Below are positions 41,997 through 50,955 of a stretch of DNA of 64,000 nt, one piece after another. Position numbers and translations under genes: made by a program. Origin of the DNA: Micromonospora polyrhachis. GTDB lineage: Bacteria > Actinomycetota > Actinomycetes > Mycobacteriales > Micromonosporaceae. Numbering within the stretch: the first letter of the stretch is position 1; the number at the start of each line of letters is the position of its first letter. The notes under the pieces were generated by a model that made no database searches, was not told the DNA's origin, and worked only from the letters and a program-made list of their open reading frames with translations. The stretch lies in NCBI RefSeq assembly GCF_014203835.1, contig NZ_JACHJW010000001.1:3732501-3796500 (forward strand), read 5' to 3'.

Positions 41997-44339
41997 TCAG
42001 CGAGCGGCCTGCTTTTCGGCGTACGCGGCCAACCAGGCGACCTGCGCCGAATCGAGGGACGGCCGAACGCGTTCCCTGGCCGAGGCCACGTGCGCAGCGG
42101 TGACGGTGGACGCCTCCAGCGACTCCCGCATCGCGGCCAGCGCCGCCTCCCGGACCAGCGCGGCGCAGTCGGCCGCCGAGAAGCCGTCCAGCGACTCGGC
42201 CAGTGCTGGCAGGTCCACGTCCTCGGCCAGTGGCACGGCTCGCGACGCGGCGCGCAGGATCTCGCCCCGGGCGTCGCCGTCCGGCGGTGGCACGTAGACC
42301 AGCCGCTCCAGCCGTCCGGGCCGCAACAGCGCCGGGTCGACCAGGTCGGGCCGGTTGGTCGCCCCGATCACCACCACGTTGCGCAGCGACTCGATCCCGT
42401 CCAACTCGGTGAGCAGGGCGGCCACCACCCGGTCGGTGGTGCCACCGTCACTGGCCTGACCGCGTACCGGGGCGAGGGCGTCCACCTCGTCGAGGAAGAT
42501 CAACGTCGGGGCGGCCTCCCGGGCCCGGCGGAACAGCTCGCGTACCGCACGCTCGCTCTCGCCGACCCACTTCGACAGCAGCTCCGCCCCCTTGACCGAG
42601 AGCACATTCGCCCGACCGGTACCGGCCAGCGCGGTGACCAGGAAGGTCTTGCCACAACCGGGCGGGCCATAGAGCAGCACGCCACGCGGCGGCTGCACGC
42701 CGAGCCGGGCGAAGGTGTCCGGGTAGGTCAACGGCCACAGCACCGACTCGGTCAGCACCTCCTTGACCGCCGCCATGTCGCCGACGTCGTCCAGCGTCAC
42801 CGAGGCGACCTCCAGCGTGGACGACGCCATCGAGGTGGGGCGGACGACTTCGAGGGCCGCCGTGAAGTCCGCCATCGCCACCACCGGCGCGGAGGCGGAC
42901 TTCTGCCGCAGCGCCGCCCGTACCCCGGCCTCCCGGACCAGCGCGGCCAGGTCGGCGGTGACGAACCCGGGCGTACGACCAGCCACCTCGTCCAGTCGTA
43001 CGTCATCGGCGAGCGGCATCTCCCGGGTCAGTACGGCCAACTGCTCGCGGCGCAGCGCCGGATCCGGCAGGGGTACGGCGATCTCCAGGGACAGCAGGTC
43101 AGGGGCGCGCAGCGACGGGTCGACCGACTCCGGACGGCTGGTCGTGCAGACCACGGCGGTGCCGACGCGTACCGCCTCGGCCAGGGTCTGCCGGAACACG
43201 GTGGCCACGGGCCCCGGCTGGTCCCGGGGTGCCAACGCCTCGACATCGGAGATCAGCAGTACGCCCGCCCCGGCGGCCCGTACCGTTTCGGCGGCCTGCC
43301 GGAGTCGGCGGGCGGCCGCATCGTTGGTGAGCGCGGCGATCTCCGGGGCCCACAGCGTCTCCACCCGGGCCCCCACCTCCCCGGCGACCGCCCGGACCAG
43401 CGCCGACTTGCCCGAACCAGCCGGGCCGGTGATCAGCACGCCGAGGGAGACCGTGGTGCCCAGCCGGCCCAGCACCTCGCGGTGGTGGAAGCCGAGGTCG
43501 AGCAGTTCGGTCAACTCGTGTGCCTGTGCCTTCAGGCCGGGCAGGTCTTCCAGGCTGGGCGTCGGTTCGGCGGTCGGAGCCGGAGCCGGCCCAGCGACCG
43601 GGGTGCCGACGGTTCCCATGCCGGGCTCGGCCGTCGCTCCGACGCCCGACCCGGCCCCGCCTCCCGCTCCGGCCGTGGCTCCCGTAGGCGGGGCGACGGT
43701 GGTTCCGATGGCGGCCCGGGCCGGGTTGGCGGGGCGTACCTCGGCACCGGTGGAGCCGTGGGTGACCTGCCCGGCCTGCCAGCCGACGACGGTGTCCATG
43801 GTGACCAGGGCCGCCTGCGCCGGTTCGGCGGCGACGACGGTGAGCAGAGTGCTGGTCCAGGCGTAACCGAGGGTGTTGGAGAGGCTGCGTCGGGCTGCCT
43901 CGACCAGCGTACGGGCGGCCGCGTCGGGCAGGACGTCCTGCGGCAGCAGGGACACGTCGTCGCCGGCGGTGACCATCTTGCCGAGCAGCGCCAGGCGCAA
44001 CATCTCCGGCGACACAACGGCGGTGATCTCTGGTGGTCCGGTCAGCGTCACCCGCTGGGCGGCGATCACCGGGGCGGGGCTGATCGTCACCTGACCGCCG
44101 TCCCGGATCCCGAGGTTGCCCAGGATCAGGTCGTCGGCGTAGAGCAGGGCCCGGCTGGCGGTCGCCTCGGCCCGGGCGGCGATCCCGGCGGTGACCCGTC
44201 GACCGGCGAGCCGCACGGGGGCACCCGGGTGCAGGCCCAGCGCGGCGAGTACCTCCGGGTGCAGCCGGACGATGCCCCGCCGGGCATCCAGGGCCGCTGG
44301 CCGCAGGTTCGCGGTGAGGGTGAGATCGGGATCCGCCAC
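41997..44339 (-). CDS. CDC48/VCP-like double AAA+ ATPase with degenerate D1
   Basis: A 780-residue protein (GTG 44339; GTG 44372 is an alternative). Residues 1-95 resemble the CDC48 N-domain (double-psi barrel, GIVRLHPEVLAALGLHPGAP). D1 spans about 265-490: Walker A GPAGSGKSA (305-313) is intact, but Walker B is LLISDVEAL, with the catalytic Glu replaced by Val366, and the sensor/finger segment TTSRPESVDPSLRAPD lacks the usual paired Arg. D2 (about 520-770) is intact: GPPGCGKT (558-565), IFLDEVDAL with D617/E618, and NRPDLVDPALLRPGRLER. A Pro/Ala/Gly-rich linker lies at about 200-260. It is predicted to be an unfoldase powered by D2 only; partners are unknown. Confidence 0.9.
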   Translation of the reverse strand: MADPDLTLTANLRPAALDARRGIVRLHPEVLAALGLHPGAPVRLAGRRVTAGIAARAEATASRALLYADDLILGNLGIRDGGQVTISPAPVIAAQRVTLTGPPEITAVVSPEMLRLALLGKMVTAGDDVSLLPQDVLPDAAARTLVEAARRSLSNTLGYAWTSTLLTVVAAEPAQAALVTMDTVVGWQAGQVTHGSTGAEVRPANPARAAIGTTVAPPTGATAGAGGGAGSGVGATAEPGMGTVGTPVAGPAPAPTAEPTPSLEDLPGLKAQAHELTELLDLGFHHREVLGRLGTTVSLGVLITGPAGSGKSALVRAVAGEVGARVETLWAPEIAALTNDAAARRLRQAAETVRAAGAGVLLISDVEALAPRDQPGPVATVFRQTLAEAVRVGTAVVCTTSRPESVDPSLRAPDLLSLEIAVPLPDPALRREQLAVLTREMPLADDVRLDEVAGRTPGFVTADLAALVREAGVRAALRQKSASAPVVAMADFTAALEVVRPTSMASSTLEVASVTLDDVGDMAAVKEVLTESVLWPLTYPDTFARLGVQPPRGVLLYGPPGCGKTFLVTALAGTGRANVLSVKGAELLSKWVGESERAVRELFRRAREAAPTLIFLDEVDALAPVRGQASDGGTTDRVVAALLTELDGIESLRNVVVIGATNRPDLVDPALLRPGRLERLVYVPPPDGDARGEILRAASRAVPLAEDVDLPALAESLDGFSAADCAALVREAALAAMRESLEASTVTAAHVASARERVRPSLDSAQVAWLAAYAEKQAAR

Positions 44340-44456
44340 GCCGCCGAGCGTATCCGTCTGGGCCGACACCACCGGGTCACATCAGTCGACGGTGGTGAGT
44401 TCGGCGTACGGCGGGATCTCAGGCACTCCACAGCAAGCGGCCCGTAACGTGATCCC

Positions 44457-47354
44457 ATGCCTTCCCCGCTGTCGGCGCGGCTTCGCCGTGCCCTGCCCCG
44501 GATGACCCGGCGTCGGGTCGTCACCGCCTCGGTGGTGACCGTCCTGCTCGCCGGGGCGGTCGTCTGGGCGGTGTGGCCCGAGAGTAAGAGCTTCGGCGTA
44601 CGAGATCAGGTGATCACTGTGCGGTCTGGACCCGCCGGTGACCAGCCTGTCGATCTTGACACCCGGTTCTTCCTGCCGGATGGTGCCTCGGCCGAGCACC
44701 CCGTACCGGCGGTGTTGCTGGCGCACGGGTTCGGCGGGACGAAGGAGACGGTCCGCTCCGACGCGGAGGACCTGGCCGAGCTGGGGTACGCGGTGCTGAC
44801 GTACACCGCGCGGGGGTTTGGCCGCAGCGGTGGGCAGATCCATCTGGACAACCCCGACTACGAGGTACGGGACGCGTCCCGGCTGCTCGACTGGCTGGCC
44901 GCCCGGCCGGACATCCGTACCGACGCTGCGGGTGACCCCCGGGTGGGTGTGGTCGGTAGCTCGTACGGCGGTGGTCTGGCCCTGATGCTCGCCGCGCAGG
45001 ACCCCCGGGTCGACGCGATCGTCCCGATGATCACCTGGAACGACCTGCCGCGGGCGTTCCTGCCCGAGTCGACGGGCAGGTCCCCGGTCGACGGGGTGTT
45101 CAAGAAGGGCTGGGCGGGGCTGTTCTTCGGCAACGGCAGCAGCGTCGGCGGGCCGGGTATTCCGGGTGCCGGCGCGGACTCGGCTGACCAGCCCGGTGCC
45201 GGCGCCGACTCGGCGGGCGCACCGGATTCGGCTGGCGGACCGGACTCGGCGGGCGGCTCAGGCCAACCCGGCGCACCGGGAATCCCTGGTGTCGCGTCCG
45301 GCGGGCTCGACCCGGCGTGTGGCCGGTTCGCCGCCGACGTCTGCGCGGCGTACCTGGAGATCGCCGCCACCGGTCGGGCCACCGAGGCTTCGGTCGAGTT
45401 GCTGCGCCGGTCCAGCCCGGCCAGCGTGCTCGACAAGATCAAGGCCCCGACCCTGCTGATCCAGGGCACGGCGGACACCCTCTTTCCCCTGGCCGAGGCG
45501 GAGGCGAACGCCCGGGGCATCGCCGCCAACGGCACGCCGGTACGGGTCGCCTGGTTCACCGGTGGGCACGATGGCGGTTCTGGACCGGACACCGACCAGG
45601 ACCGGCTCAAATTGCTCACCGCCCAGTGGCTCCACCACTACGTGAAGGGTGAAGGGGCCACCCCGGAGAACAGCTTCACCTGGTCGCGGATCGCCGGCTT
45701 CGACGCGATGGACCGGGGACTGGTGGCCACCGGCTACCGCACCGCCGACTATCCGGGCCTGGGCGGTCAGGCCACGACACCGGTGAGCGTGGCCGGTCCG
45801 CCGCAGCGGATCGCCAACCCGGCGGGTGGCAACCCGGCGGCCATCTCGTCGCTGCCGTTGGCCGGCGCGTTCTCCTCACTGCTCGACGGGGTCGCCGGTG
45901 ACCTGCCCGGCCAGCACGCCCGGTTCGAGTCCGAGCCGTTGGCCGAGGCGGTGGACGTGGCCGGTGCGCCGACCGTGTCGATCCGGGCGGCGTCGCCGAC
46001 CGGCGAGGCGGTGCTCTTCGTCAAGCTCTACGACGTCGACCCGAACGGCCCGGCAGCACTCTCCAACGGCCTGGTCGCCCCGGTACGCCTGACCGGCCTG
46101 CCCACCGACATCAACGCCGCCCAGCCGGTGCAGGTGACCCTGCCGGCGATCGTCCGCCGGTTCGAGGCCGGGCACCGGCTGCGGATCGTGGTCGCCACCT
46201 CCGACCAGGGCTACGCCACCCCGAACGCACCGACCGTCTACTCGGTGGCGCTCGGCGGTGGCCCGGTCACGCTGCCCACGGTCAGCGGAGAGCCGATCCC
46301 CACCACCGCCGCGCTGTGGCGCTGGGTCCTGGTCGGACTGCTTGCCGCGATCGTGGTCGGGCTCGTCGGGGTCGTCCTGGTGGTCCGCCGCCGGCACCGT
46401 CGCCACGACACCTCGGTGACCGCCGAGTACGCGGACACCCCGCTGGTCGTCCGGCAACTGCGCAAGGAGTACGCGGACGGCTTCGTCGCCGTATCCAACG
46501 TGGACTTCACGGTGGCACGGGGACAGGTGGTCGGCCTGCTCGGACCGAACGGTGCCGGCAAGACCACCACCCTGCGGGTACTGATGGGACTGACCCAACC
46601 GACAGCCGGGGAGATCTACGTCTTCGGGCATCGGCTGGTCCCCGGCTCCCCGGTGCTGTCCCGGATCGGGGCCCTGGTCGAGGGGCCCGGATTCCTGCCG
46701 CACCTGAGCGGCCTGGAGAACCTACGGGCGTACTGGCGGGCCACCGGACGACCGCTCGCCGACGCGCACTTCGACGAGGCGTTGGAGATCGCCGGCCTGG
46801 GCGACTCGGTCCACCGCAAGATCCGGACGTACAGCCACGGGATGCGGCAACGGCTCGCCATCGCGCAGGCCATGCTCGGTCTGCCCGAGCTACTGGTGCT
46901 CGACGAACCGACGGACGGCCTCGACCCACCACAGATCGCCGAGATGCGGCGGGTGCTCAAGCGGTACGCCACCGACGGCCGAGCGGTGCTGGTCTCCAGC
47001 CACCTGCTGGCCGAGGTGGAGCAGACCTGCACCCACGCCGTGGTGGTCAACAAGGGCACGATCGTCGCCGCCGGACCGGTCGAGGAGATCGTCGGTGAGT
47101 CGCCCAGCGTGCTGTTCGACGTCACCGACCCGGCCGCCGCGCGGGATGTGCTGGACCGGCTGGAAGGCGTACGGGTGCTGCCCGACGGGGACGGTGGGCT
47201 GGTGGTGGACACCAACGGCACCGCCCGCAGTGAGGTGGTGGCCGAACTCGTCCGGGCCGGGGTCGGAGTGGACCGGGTGGTGCCACGACGCCGCCTGGAG
47301 GACGCGTTCCTCGCCCTGGTCGGCGAGAACTCTCGGGGAAGCGGGGACCGCTGA
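44457..47354 (+). CDS. fusion: extracellular alpha/beta hydrolase + ABC ATPase
   Basis: A 965-residue protein. TM1 is at about 21-40. An extracytoplasmic CocE/X-Pro-peptidase-like alpha/beta hydrolase spans about 50-610: AHGFGGTKE oxyanion loop, GSSYGG elbow (Ser169), QGTADTLFP (Asp340), GGHDGG (His371), plus a jelly-roll C-domain. A flexible linker rich in PGAGADSA/PDSAGG repeats at about 232-280 interrupts the hydrolase. TM2 is at about 621-644. The cytoplasmic ABC ATPase (about 655-965) has LGPNGAGKTTT, SHGMRQR, LVLDEPTDGLDPP and SSHLL, all intact. The topology is coherent. The stop overlaps the ATG of a permease gene. It probably couples extracellular hydrolysis with export; the substrate is unknown. 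Confidence 0.9.
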   Translation: MPSPLSARLRRALPRMTRRRVVTASVVTVLLAGAVVWAVWPESKSFGVRDQVITVRSGPAGDQPVDLDTRFFLPDGASAEHPVPAVLLAHGFGGTKETVRSDAEDLAELGYAVLTYTARGFGRSGGQIHLDNPDYEVRDASRLLDWLAARPDIRTDAAGDPRVGVVGSSYGGGLALMLAAQDPRVDAIVPMITWNDLPRAFLPESTGRSPVDGVFKKGWAGLFFGNGSSVGGPGIPGAGADSADQPGAGADSAGAPDSAGGPDSAGGSGQPGAPGIPGVASGGLDPACGRFAADVCAAYLEIAATGRATEASVELLRRSSPASVLDKIKAPTLLIQGTADTLFPLAEAEANARGIAANGTPVRVAWFTGGHDGGSGPDTDQDRLKLLTAQWLHHYVKGEGATPENSFTWSRIAGFDAMDRGLVATGYRTADYPGLGGQATTPVSVAGPPQRIANPAGGNPAAISSLPLAGAFSSLLDGVAGDLPGQHARFESEPLAEAVDVAGAPTVSIRAASPTGEAVLFVKLYDVDPNGPAALSNGLVAPVRLTGLPTDINAAQPVQVTLPAIVRRFEAGHRLRIVVATSDQGYATPNAPTVYSVALGGGPVTLPTVSGEPIPTTAALWRWVLVGLLAAIVVGLVGVVLVVRRRHRRHDTSVTAEYADTPLVVRQLRKEYADGFVAVSNVDFTVARGQVVGLLGPNGAGKTTTLRVLMGLTQPTAGEIYVFGHRLVPGSPVLSRIGALVEGPGFLPHLSGLENLRAYWRATGRPLADAHFDEALEIAGLGDSVHRKIRTYSHGMRQRLAIAQAMLGLPELLVLDEPTDGLDPPQIAEMRRVLKRYATDGRAVLVSSHLLAEVEQTCTHAVVVNKGTIVAAGPVEEIVGESPSVLFDVTDPAAARDVLDRLEGVRVLPDGDGGLVVDTNGTARSEVVAELVRAGVGVDRVVPRRRLEDAFLALVGENSRGSGDR

Positions 47355-48286
47355 TGTCAACTGCCGCAGCCAAGCCGTCCGACCGGCCTGGCCCGGCCAA
47401 CGGGTCCGGCCCGACCGATCCACTGGTGGCGGCCGGGGCCGCACCCGGCTACCGCCCCTCGGCGACCCTGCCCATCTGGGCCGAGTTCCGCCGGCAGGCG
47501 TCGCGTCGTCGTACGCAGTTGGCGCTGGCCTTCATGGTCCTGCTGCCACTGATCATCCTGATCGCGTTCCAGTTCCCGCAGGACGACGACGATGGCCGTA
47601 ACGGTGGTGGCGAGTTCAGCAGCCTGGTCGACCTGGCCACCGCCGGTGGGCTCAACTTCACCCTCTTCGCGCTCTTCGTCTCGGCGTCGTTCCTGCTGGT
47701 CGTGGTGGTCGCGTTGTTCTGCGGGGACACCGTGGCCAGCGAGGCGAGCTGGGGCAGTCTGCGCTATCTGCTGGCCGTACCGGTGCCCCGGGCCCGGCTG
47801 CTGGCGGTGAAGCTGGTGGTCGCGTTGGCGTACTCGGGGTTGGCCCTGCTGTTGCTGGCCGGCACCGCGTTGCTCGCCGGCACCTTGCGGTACGGCTGGT
47901 CGCCGTTGCAGAGCACGGTGGCGGCGCAGATCCCGGCGGGTGACGGCCTGCTGCGCCTGCTCGCGATCCTGGGCTACCTGGCGGTGGTGCTACTCACGGT
48001 CGCCGGCCTGGCGTTCCTGCTGTCGGTGCTGACCGATGCGGCGCTGGGCGCGGTCGGTGGGGCGGTGCTGCTGTGGATCCTCTCCAGCATCCTCAACCAG
48101 ATCGAGGCGCTCGGGGTGCTACGGGAGTTCCTACCGACGCACTACAGCAATGCCTGGCTGGGACTGCTCTCGACCCCGATGCAGACCGACGACATCGTCC
48201 GGGGCTGTATCTCGGCGATCTGTTACGCCACGCTCTTCTGGTCGCTCGCCTTCTGGCGGTTCACCCGCAAGGACGTCGTCTCCTGA
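47354..48286 (+). CDS. ABC-2 type permease (partner of hydrolase-ATPase)
   Basis: A 310-residue membrane protein whose ATG overlaps the upstream stop (TGATG). The N-terminal 45 residues are Pro/Ala/Gly-rich and cytoplasmic. About six helices follow: 54-76, 102-128 (LFALFVSASFLLVVVVALF), 160-183, 205-230, 235-256 and 280-300. SEASWGSLRYLLAVPVPRAR is the coupling motif typical of ABC-2 permeases. Between helices 1 and 2 is an acidic, Asp-rich loop (PQDDDDGRNGGGE). It forms the exporter with the preceding fusion protein. Confidence 0.92.
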   Translation: MSTAAAKPSDRPGPANGSGPTDPLVAAGAAPGYRPSATLPIWAEFRRQASRRRTQLALAFMVLLPLIILIAFQFPQDDDDGRNGGGEFSSLVDLATAGGLNFTLFALFVSASFLLVVVVALFCGDTVASEASWGSLRYLLAVPVPRARLLAVKLVVALAYSGLALLLLAGTALLAGTLRYGWSPLQSTVAAQIPAGDGLLRLLAILGYLAVVLLTVAGLAFLLSVLTDAALGAVGGAVLLWILSSILNQIEALGVLREFLPTHYSNAWLGLLSTPMQTDDIVRGCISAICYATLFWSLAFWRFTRKDVVS

Positions 48287-48294
48287 CCAACCCC

Positions 48295-48350
48295 AGGATC
48301 TCCGTGCCCGGCATACCGCTGCCGTTCGGTACGCCGGGCACGGAGATCCT
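48295..48350. terminator. 18-bp inverted repeat between convergent genes
   Basis: AGGATCTCCGTGCCCGGC (48295-48312) pairs with GCCGGGCACGGAGATCCT (48333-48350); the inner ACCG/CGGT extends it. It lies between the permease stop and the end of a secreted-protein gene. Confidence 0.8.
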
Positions 48351-48370
48351 GCAAGTGGTGACGCGGCTGC

Positions 48371-48832
48371 TCAGCCGCAGTTACCCCAGGTGTACCGGCC
48401 GTTTATGGCGTAATCCGACCCGGTGGTGATGATGCCGTCGTACTTGACGCACTTGCCGCTCGCCGAGACCCGCACTGCGGCGTAGTAGTTGTAGTACCCG
48501 GAGTCACGCTTCCAGTCGCTGGCACCCTGGACGTACACCCGGGCGTCCATGCTGCTTCCCGTGCCGAGGAACTTCGTCTTGACGGTGGTGACGCAGTTGG
48601 CACCGGTCGCCCGGTTGTACATCAGGTAGACGTCGCCCCACTTCGCGCCGGAGTATTCGGTCGTCAGCGTCCGGTGGCCGTCGGACGTCCGACTCCAGGT
48701 GCCGCCGAACTCGGCCGAGCAGGCGGCCTCCGGCGTGTACGCGGTGGCGGCGTGTCCCGGTGAGGCGACCGACAGTGTCAGCAGGACTGCCGAAGCGCTC
48801 ACGATTCCCAGTCGACGTACAAGCTTTTTCAC
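48371..48832 (-). CDS. small secreted protein
   Basis: A 153-residue protein from GTG 48832. It has a signal peptide (residues 1-28, MKKLVRRLGIVSASAVLLTL, cleavage after GHA). The mature domain is about 125 residues with four Cys (38, 81, 130 and 152 approximately), suggesting two disulfides, and aromatic-rich strands (KWGDVYLMYNRATG, RDSGYYNYYAAVRVSASGKC). It resembles small secreted actinobacterial proteins of unknown function; spore-associated protein A-like is a possible comparison but not certain. It is flanked on both sides by very long hairpins, with a second small secreted protein upstream. Confidence 0.8.
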   Translation of the reverse strand: MKKLVRRLGIVSASAVLLTLSVASPGHAATAYTPEAACSAEFGGTWSRTSDGHRTLTTEYSGAKWGDVYLMYNRATGANCVTTVKTKFLGTGSSMDARVYVQGASDWKRDSGYYNYYAAVRVSASGKCVKYDGIITTGSDYAINGRYTWGNCG

Positions 48833-48933
48833 GCGGCGACCGTACGTGCCGGAGCGCTGCAGATGATCATCGCCAGCCGATTCTTGAGCTTTTCTTGAGA
48901 TCTGATCCGGTTGTCGGCTGGTGCTGCCGAATA

Positions 48934-48980
48934 GACGTGGGACGGCCCGGCACTGGTGAAGTGCCGGGCCGTCCCACGTC
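48934..48980 (-). terminator. perfect 21-bp hairpin
   Basis: GACGTGGGACGGCCCGGCAC plus T (48934-48954) and its exact complement (48960-48980) around loop GGTGA, 8 bp beyond the stop of the secreted-protein gene at 48989. This is an unusually long perfect terminator stem. Confidence 0.85.
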
Positions 48981-48988
48981 GGGTGCCG

Positions 48989-49417
48989 TTACGAACAGCG
49001 AACCCAGACACCCTCGGAGGCGTCGTAGACACATGCGTTGAAGGCGAGCGTGCTGTCCTCGTAGTAGTTCTTGTTGCACACGCCCCACTTGCCACTGCCC
49101 AGGCCGTTGCGGCAGCCGCCCTTACGGTAGAGCGAGCCGTTACGGTAGTTGACCCAGTTCGCCACCGCGGATGCGCTGTCGCTGGAGGTGTCCTTCACCC
49201 ACCACTTGTCGCCGTTGGCCTGGAAGCAGGCGATAGCCCCGGTGGTCGACACGCAGGGGATTCCGGACGGCGGGCTGCCCGCCTCGGCGGTGTTCCACTC
49301 GTACGACACCATCGGCTGGATGTCCGACGGCGAGGCCGACGCCGGTGCCGACGTCAACACGCCGCCGACGAGGATCGCCGAGGCGACGGTGGCGAGCGCC
49401 TTCATCGATCGTTTCAT
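48989..49417 (-). CDS. small secreted Cys-rich protein
   Basis: A 142-residue protein, ATG 49417. It has a signal peptide (1-28, ATVASAILVGGVLTSAPASA). The mature region of about 112 residues has six Cys (about 55, 64, 100, 114, 128 and 141) and Trp/Tyr-rich segments (FQANGDKWWVKDTS, NWVNYRNGSLYRKGGCRNGL), suggesting a disulfide-stabilised extracellular domain. No enzyme motif is recognised. The head-to-tail arrangement with the neighbouring small secreted protein and matching long terminators suggests they belong to a secreted-protein cluster. Confidence 0.8.
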   Translation of the reverse strand: MKRSMKALATVASAILVGGVLTSAPASASPSDIQPMVSYEWNTAEAGSPPSGIPCVSTTGAIACFQANGDKWWVKDTSSDSASAVANWVNYRNGSLYRKGGCRNGLGSGKWGVCNKNYYEDSTLAFNACVYDASEGVWVRCS

Positions 49418-50080
49418 GGAGTTGGTTTCCTCTCTGTGGCGGTAAGGCTCAGCTTGGATTGGCCGGCTCCTCGCCCAGCATTTCCAGATCGATGACTTTG
49501 CGTCAATGATGGTCGATGCTTTACGTCTGTCGCATTAATTACTCATTGCGTAGAGCGATAGTGTCGATGGATTGGCCAAGATCGGTGGGCGCAGCGACGG
49601 TGCGGTGCTTGCCGAGAGCGGCGTCGGTGTGAGGGGGAGGCGGATCGGGCACGGGAGGAGCCCGATGGCCTCGGCCTCTTCGTTCGACCCCTGGTCGCGC
49701 TGGACCGATAGGCCGCCCATAGCGGATTACCGAAATGCTCACTCACTGGAACACCAGGTACGTCATCCGCGCCAGATGACGTACCTGGTGTTCCAGTCAC
49801 GGCTGGTGCCGAGTCGTCGAGGGGCGAACAGCGACCGCTCGCGTACCTCCGTGAGTGCTGGAACAGAGCGGTAGTTATCGGCCGCTTCCAGTCCTCGTAG
49901 CGCGAGTCGAATGGTGTGTGCCGACCGTCTCCCCGCCGGTGAGCGCGACCTCATATCGGCCTAGCGCCGTCCGGTTCCAGACCGGGTTGGACCGGGGCCG
50001 TGATCGAGTTGGGCCGGGCCGGGATCGGGGTAGCGTGATCTCGTCCGCCTGCACCTCATCGGCCGTTTGGGAGAGTTGAC
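49418..50080. other. 660-bp gene-free region with a 23-bp palindrome
   Basis: No frame shows coding composition across this region. A minus-strand 63-codon frame (49763-49954) ends inside the palindrome at 49745-49797 and could be a tiny gene, but support is weak. AT-rich DNA at 49480-49560 may contain the promoter of the secreted protein. Nothing else is supportable. Confidence 0.45.
49745..49797. terminator. perfect 23-bp inverted repeat in gene-free DNA
   Basis: The arms at 49745-49767 and 49775-49797 are exact complements (starting ACTGGAACACCAGG) around a 7-nt loop. It is the longest perfect hairpin in the window, yet no clear gene ends there. Confidence 0.85.
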
Positions 50081-50413
50081 GTGATCTTTATTGCCGCGAA
50101 GTTCCGGATCCTGCCCGAGTACGCGGAGCAGTGGCCGCAGATCGCCGACGGGTTCACCCAGGCGACCCGGGCCGAGCCGGGCTGCCTGTGGTTCGACTGG
50201 TCCCGCAGCGTCGACGACCCGACCGAGTACGTGCTGGTCGAGGCGTTCCGGGATGACGCGGCCGGCGCGGCGCACGTGCAGTCCGAGCACTTCAAGAAGG
50301 CGCAGCAGACCCTCCCGCCGTACCTGGTCGAGACGCCGCGCATCGTCAACACGACGGTTCCGCAGGACGACTGGTCGCTGCTCGGTGAGATGGCGGTGCC
50401 CGACCGGGCCTGA
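50081..50413 (+). CDS. antibiotic biosynthesis monooxygenase-domain protein
   Basis: A 110-residue ABM-fold protein from GTG 50081. It is one ferredoxin-like alpha+beta barrel subunit: FIAAKFRILPEYAEQWPQIA, EPGCLWFDWSRSVDDPTEYV, LVEAFRDDAAGAAHVQSEHF. These match YgiN-like putative quinol monooxygenases (the HxxxxHF region SEHFKKAQQTLPPYL). Such proteins act as dimers on quinols or aromatic intermediates without cofactors. It is convergent with the MarR gene, 43 bp apart. A role in quinone detoxification with the nearby MarR/SDR pair is possible but inferred. Confidence 0.92.
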   Translation: MIFIAAKFRILPEYAEQWPQIADGFTQATRAEPGCLWFDWSRSVDDPTEYVLVEAFRDDAAGAAHVQSEHFKKAQQTLPPYLVETPRIVNTTVPQDDWSLLGEMAVPDRA

Positions 50414-50456
50414 ACCGGCTGTCACCCGTCAACCGGGGTACACCAGGGCTGAACGA

Positions 50457-50906
50457 TCAGCCCTGCTCGGCAGGGACGGTGGCCAGGTTGGTCCTGACCC
50501 GGTCCAGCAGGCTGACGAGCTGTCCACGCTCGTCGGGGTCGAGTCCGGCGGTGGCGGTGTCGGCCAGCTTCTGCCACAGCGCCTCCACCTGCGGGACCAC
50601 TGCTCGCCCTTTCTCGGTGAGCTGGATGCGCACCGCCCGTCGGTCTCCGGGCACCGGTTCCCGGGTGAACCAGCCGCCGGACTCAAGTCGGGCCAGGGTA
50701 CGGGTGACGGTTGGCGGCTCGACGCCGAGCCGGTCGGCGATCTCGTTGACGAGTAGCCCCGCCGGTGCCTGGCCGAGGTGCCACAACACCACGTCCTGAC
50801 CGGGGTGCAGACCGAGTTCTGCCAGCAGTGTGGCCTGTGCCCCGCGATAGAGCTTGGCCACCTTGACGAGGGCCTTGTTCGTGGCGATGACCTCGGCGAA
50901 GTCCAT
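50457..50906 (-). CDS. MarR family regulator
   Basis: A 149-residue winged-helix repressor. The core is LVNEIADRLGVEPPTVTRTL (recognition helix, about 52-71), ARLESGGWFTREPVPGDRRA (wing with DxRxxxv, about 72-91) and VRIQLTEKGRAVVPQVEALW. The N- and C-terminal helices form the dimer interface. It is divergent from the SDR gene, and an overlapping double palindrome of CGGCTAAT half-sites lies between them, 50 bp from its start. It probably represses itself and the SDR. Confidence 0.93.
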   Translation of the reverse strand: MDFAEVIATNKALVKVAKLYRGAQATLLAELGLHPGQDVVLWHLGQAPAGLLVNEIADRLGVEPPTVTRTLARLESGGWFTREPVPGDRRAVRIQLTEKGRAVVPQVEALWQKLADTATAGLDPDERGQLVSLLDRVRTNLATVPAEQG

Positions 50907-50955
50907 TCGATGAGTTTAGGAGTGGTTGACAGACTGTCCAGCGGTGATGCATAGT

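Noticed and set aside
41994-44447. 817-codon plus-strand frame opposite the AAA ATPase
   Set aside because: Low-complexity antisense composition; the minus strand has full Walker motifs.
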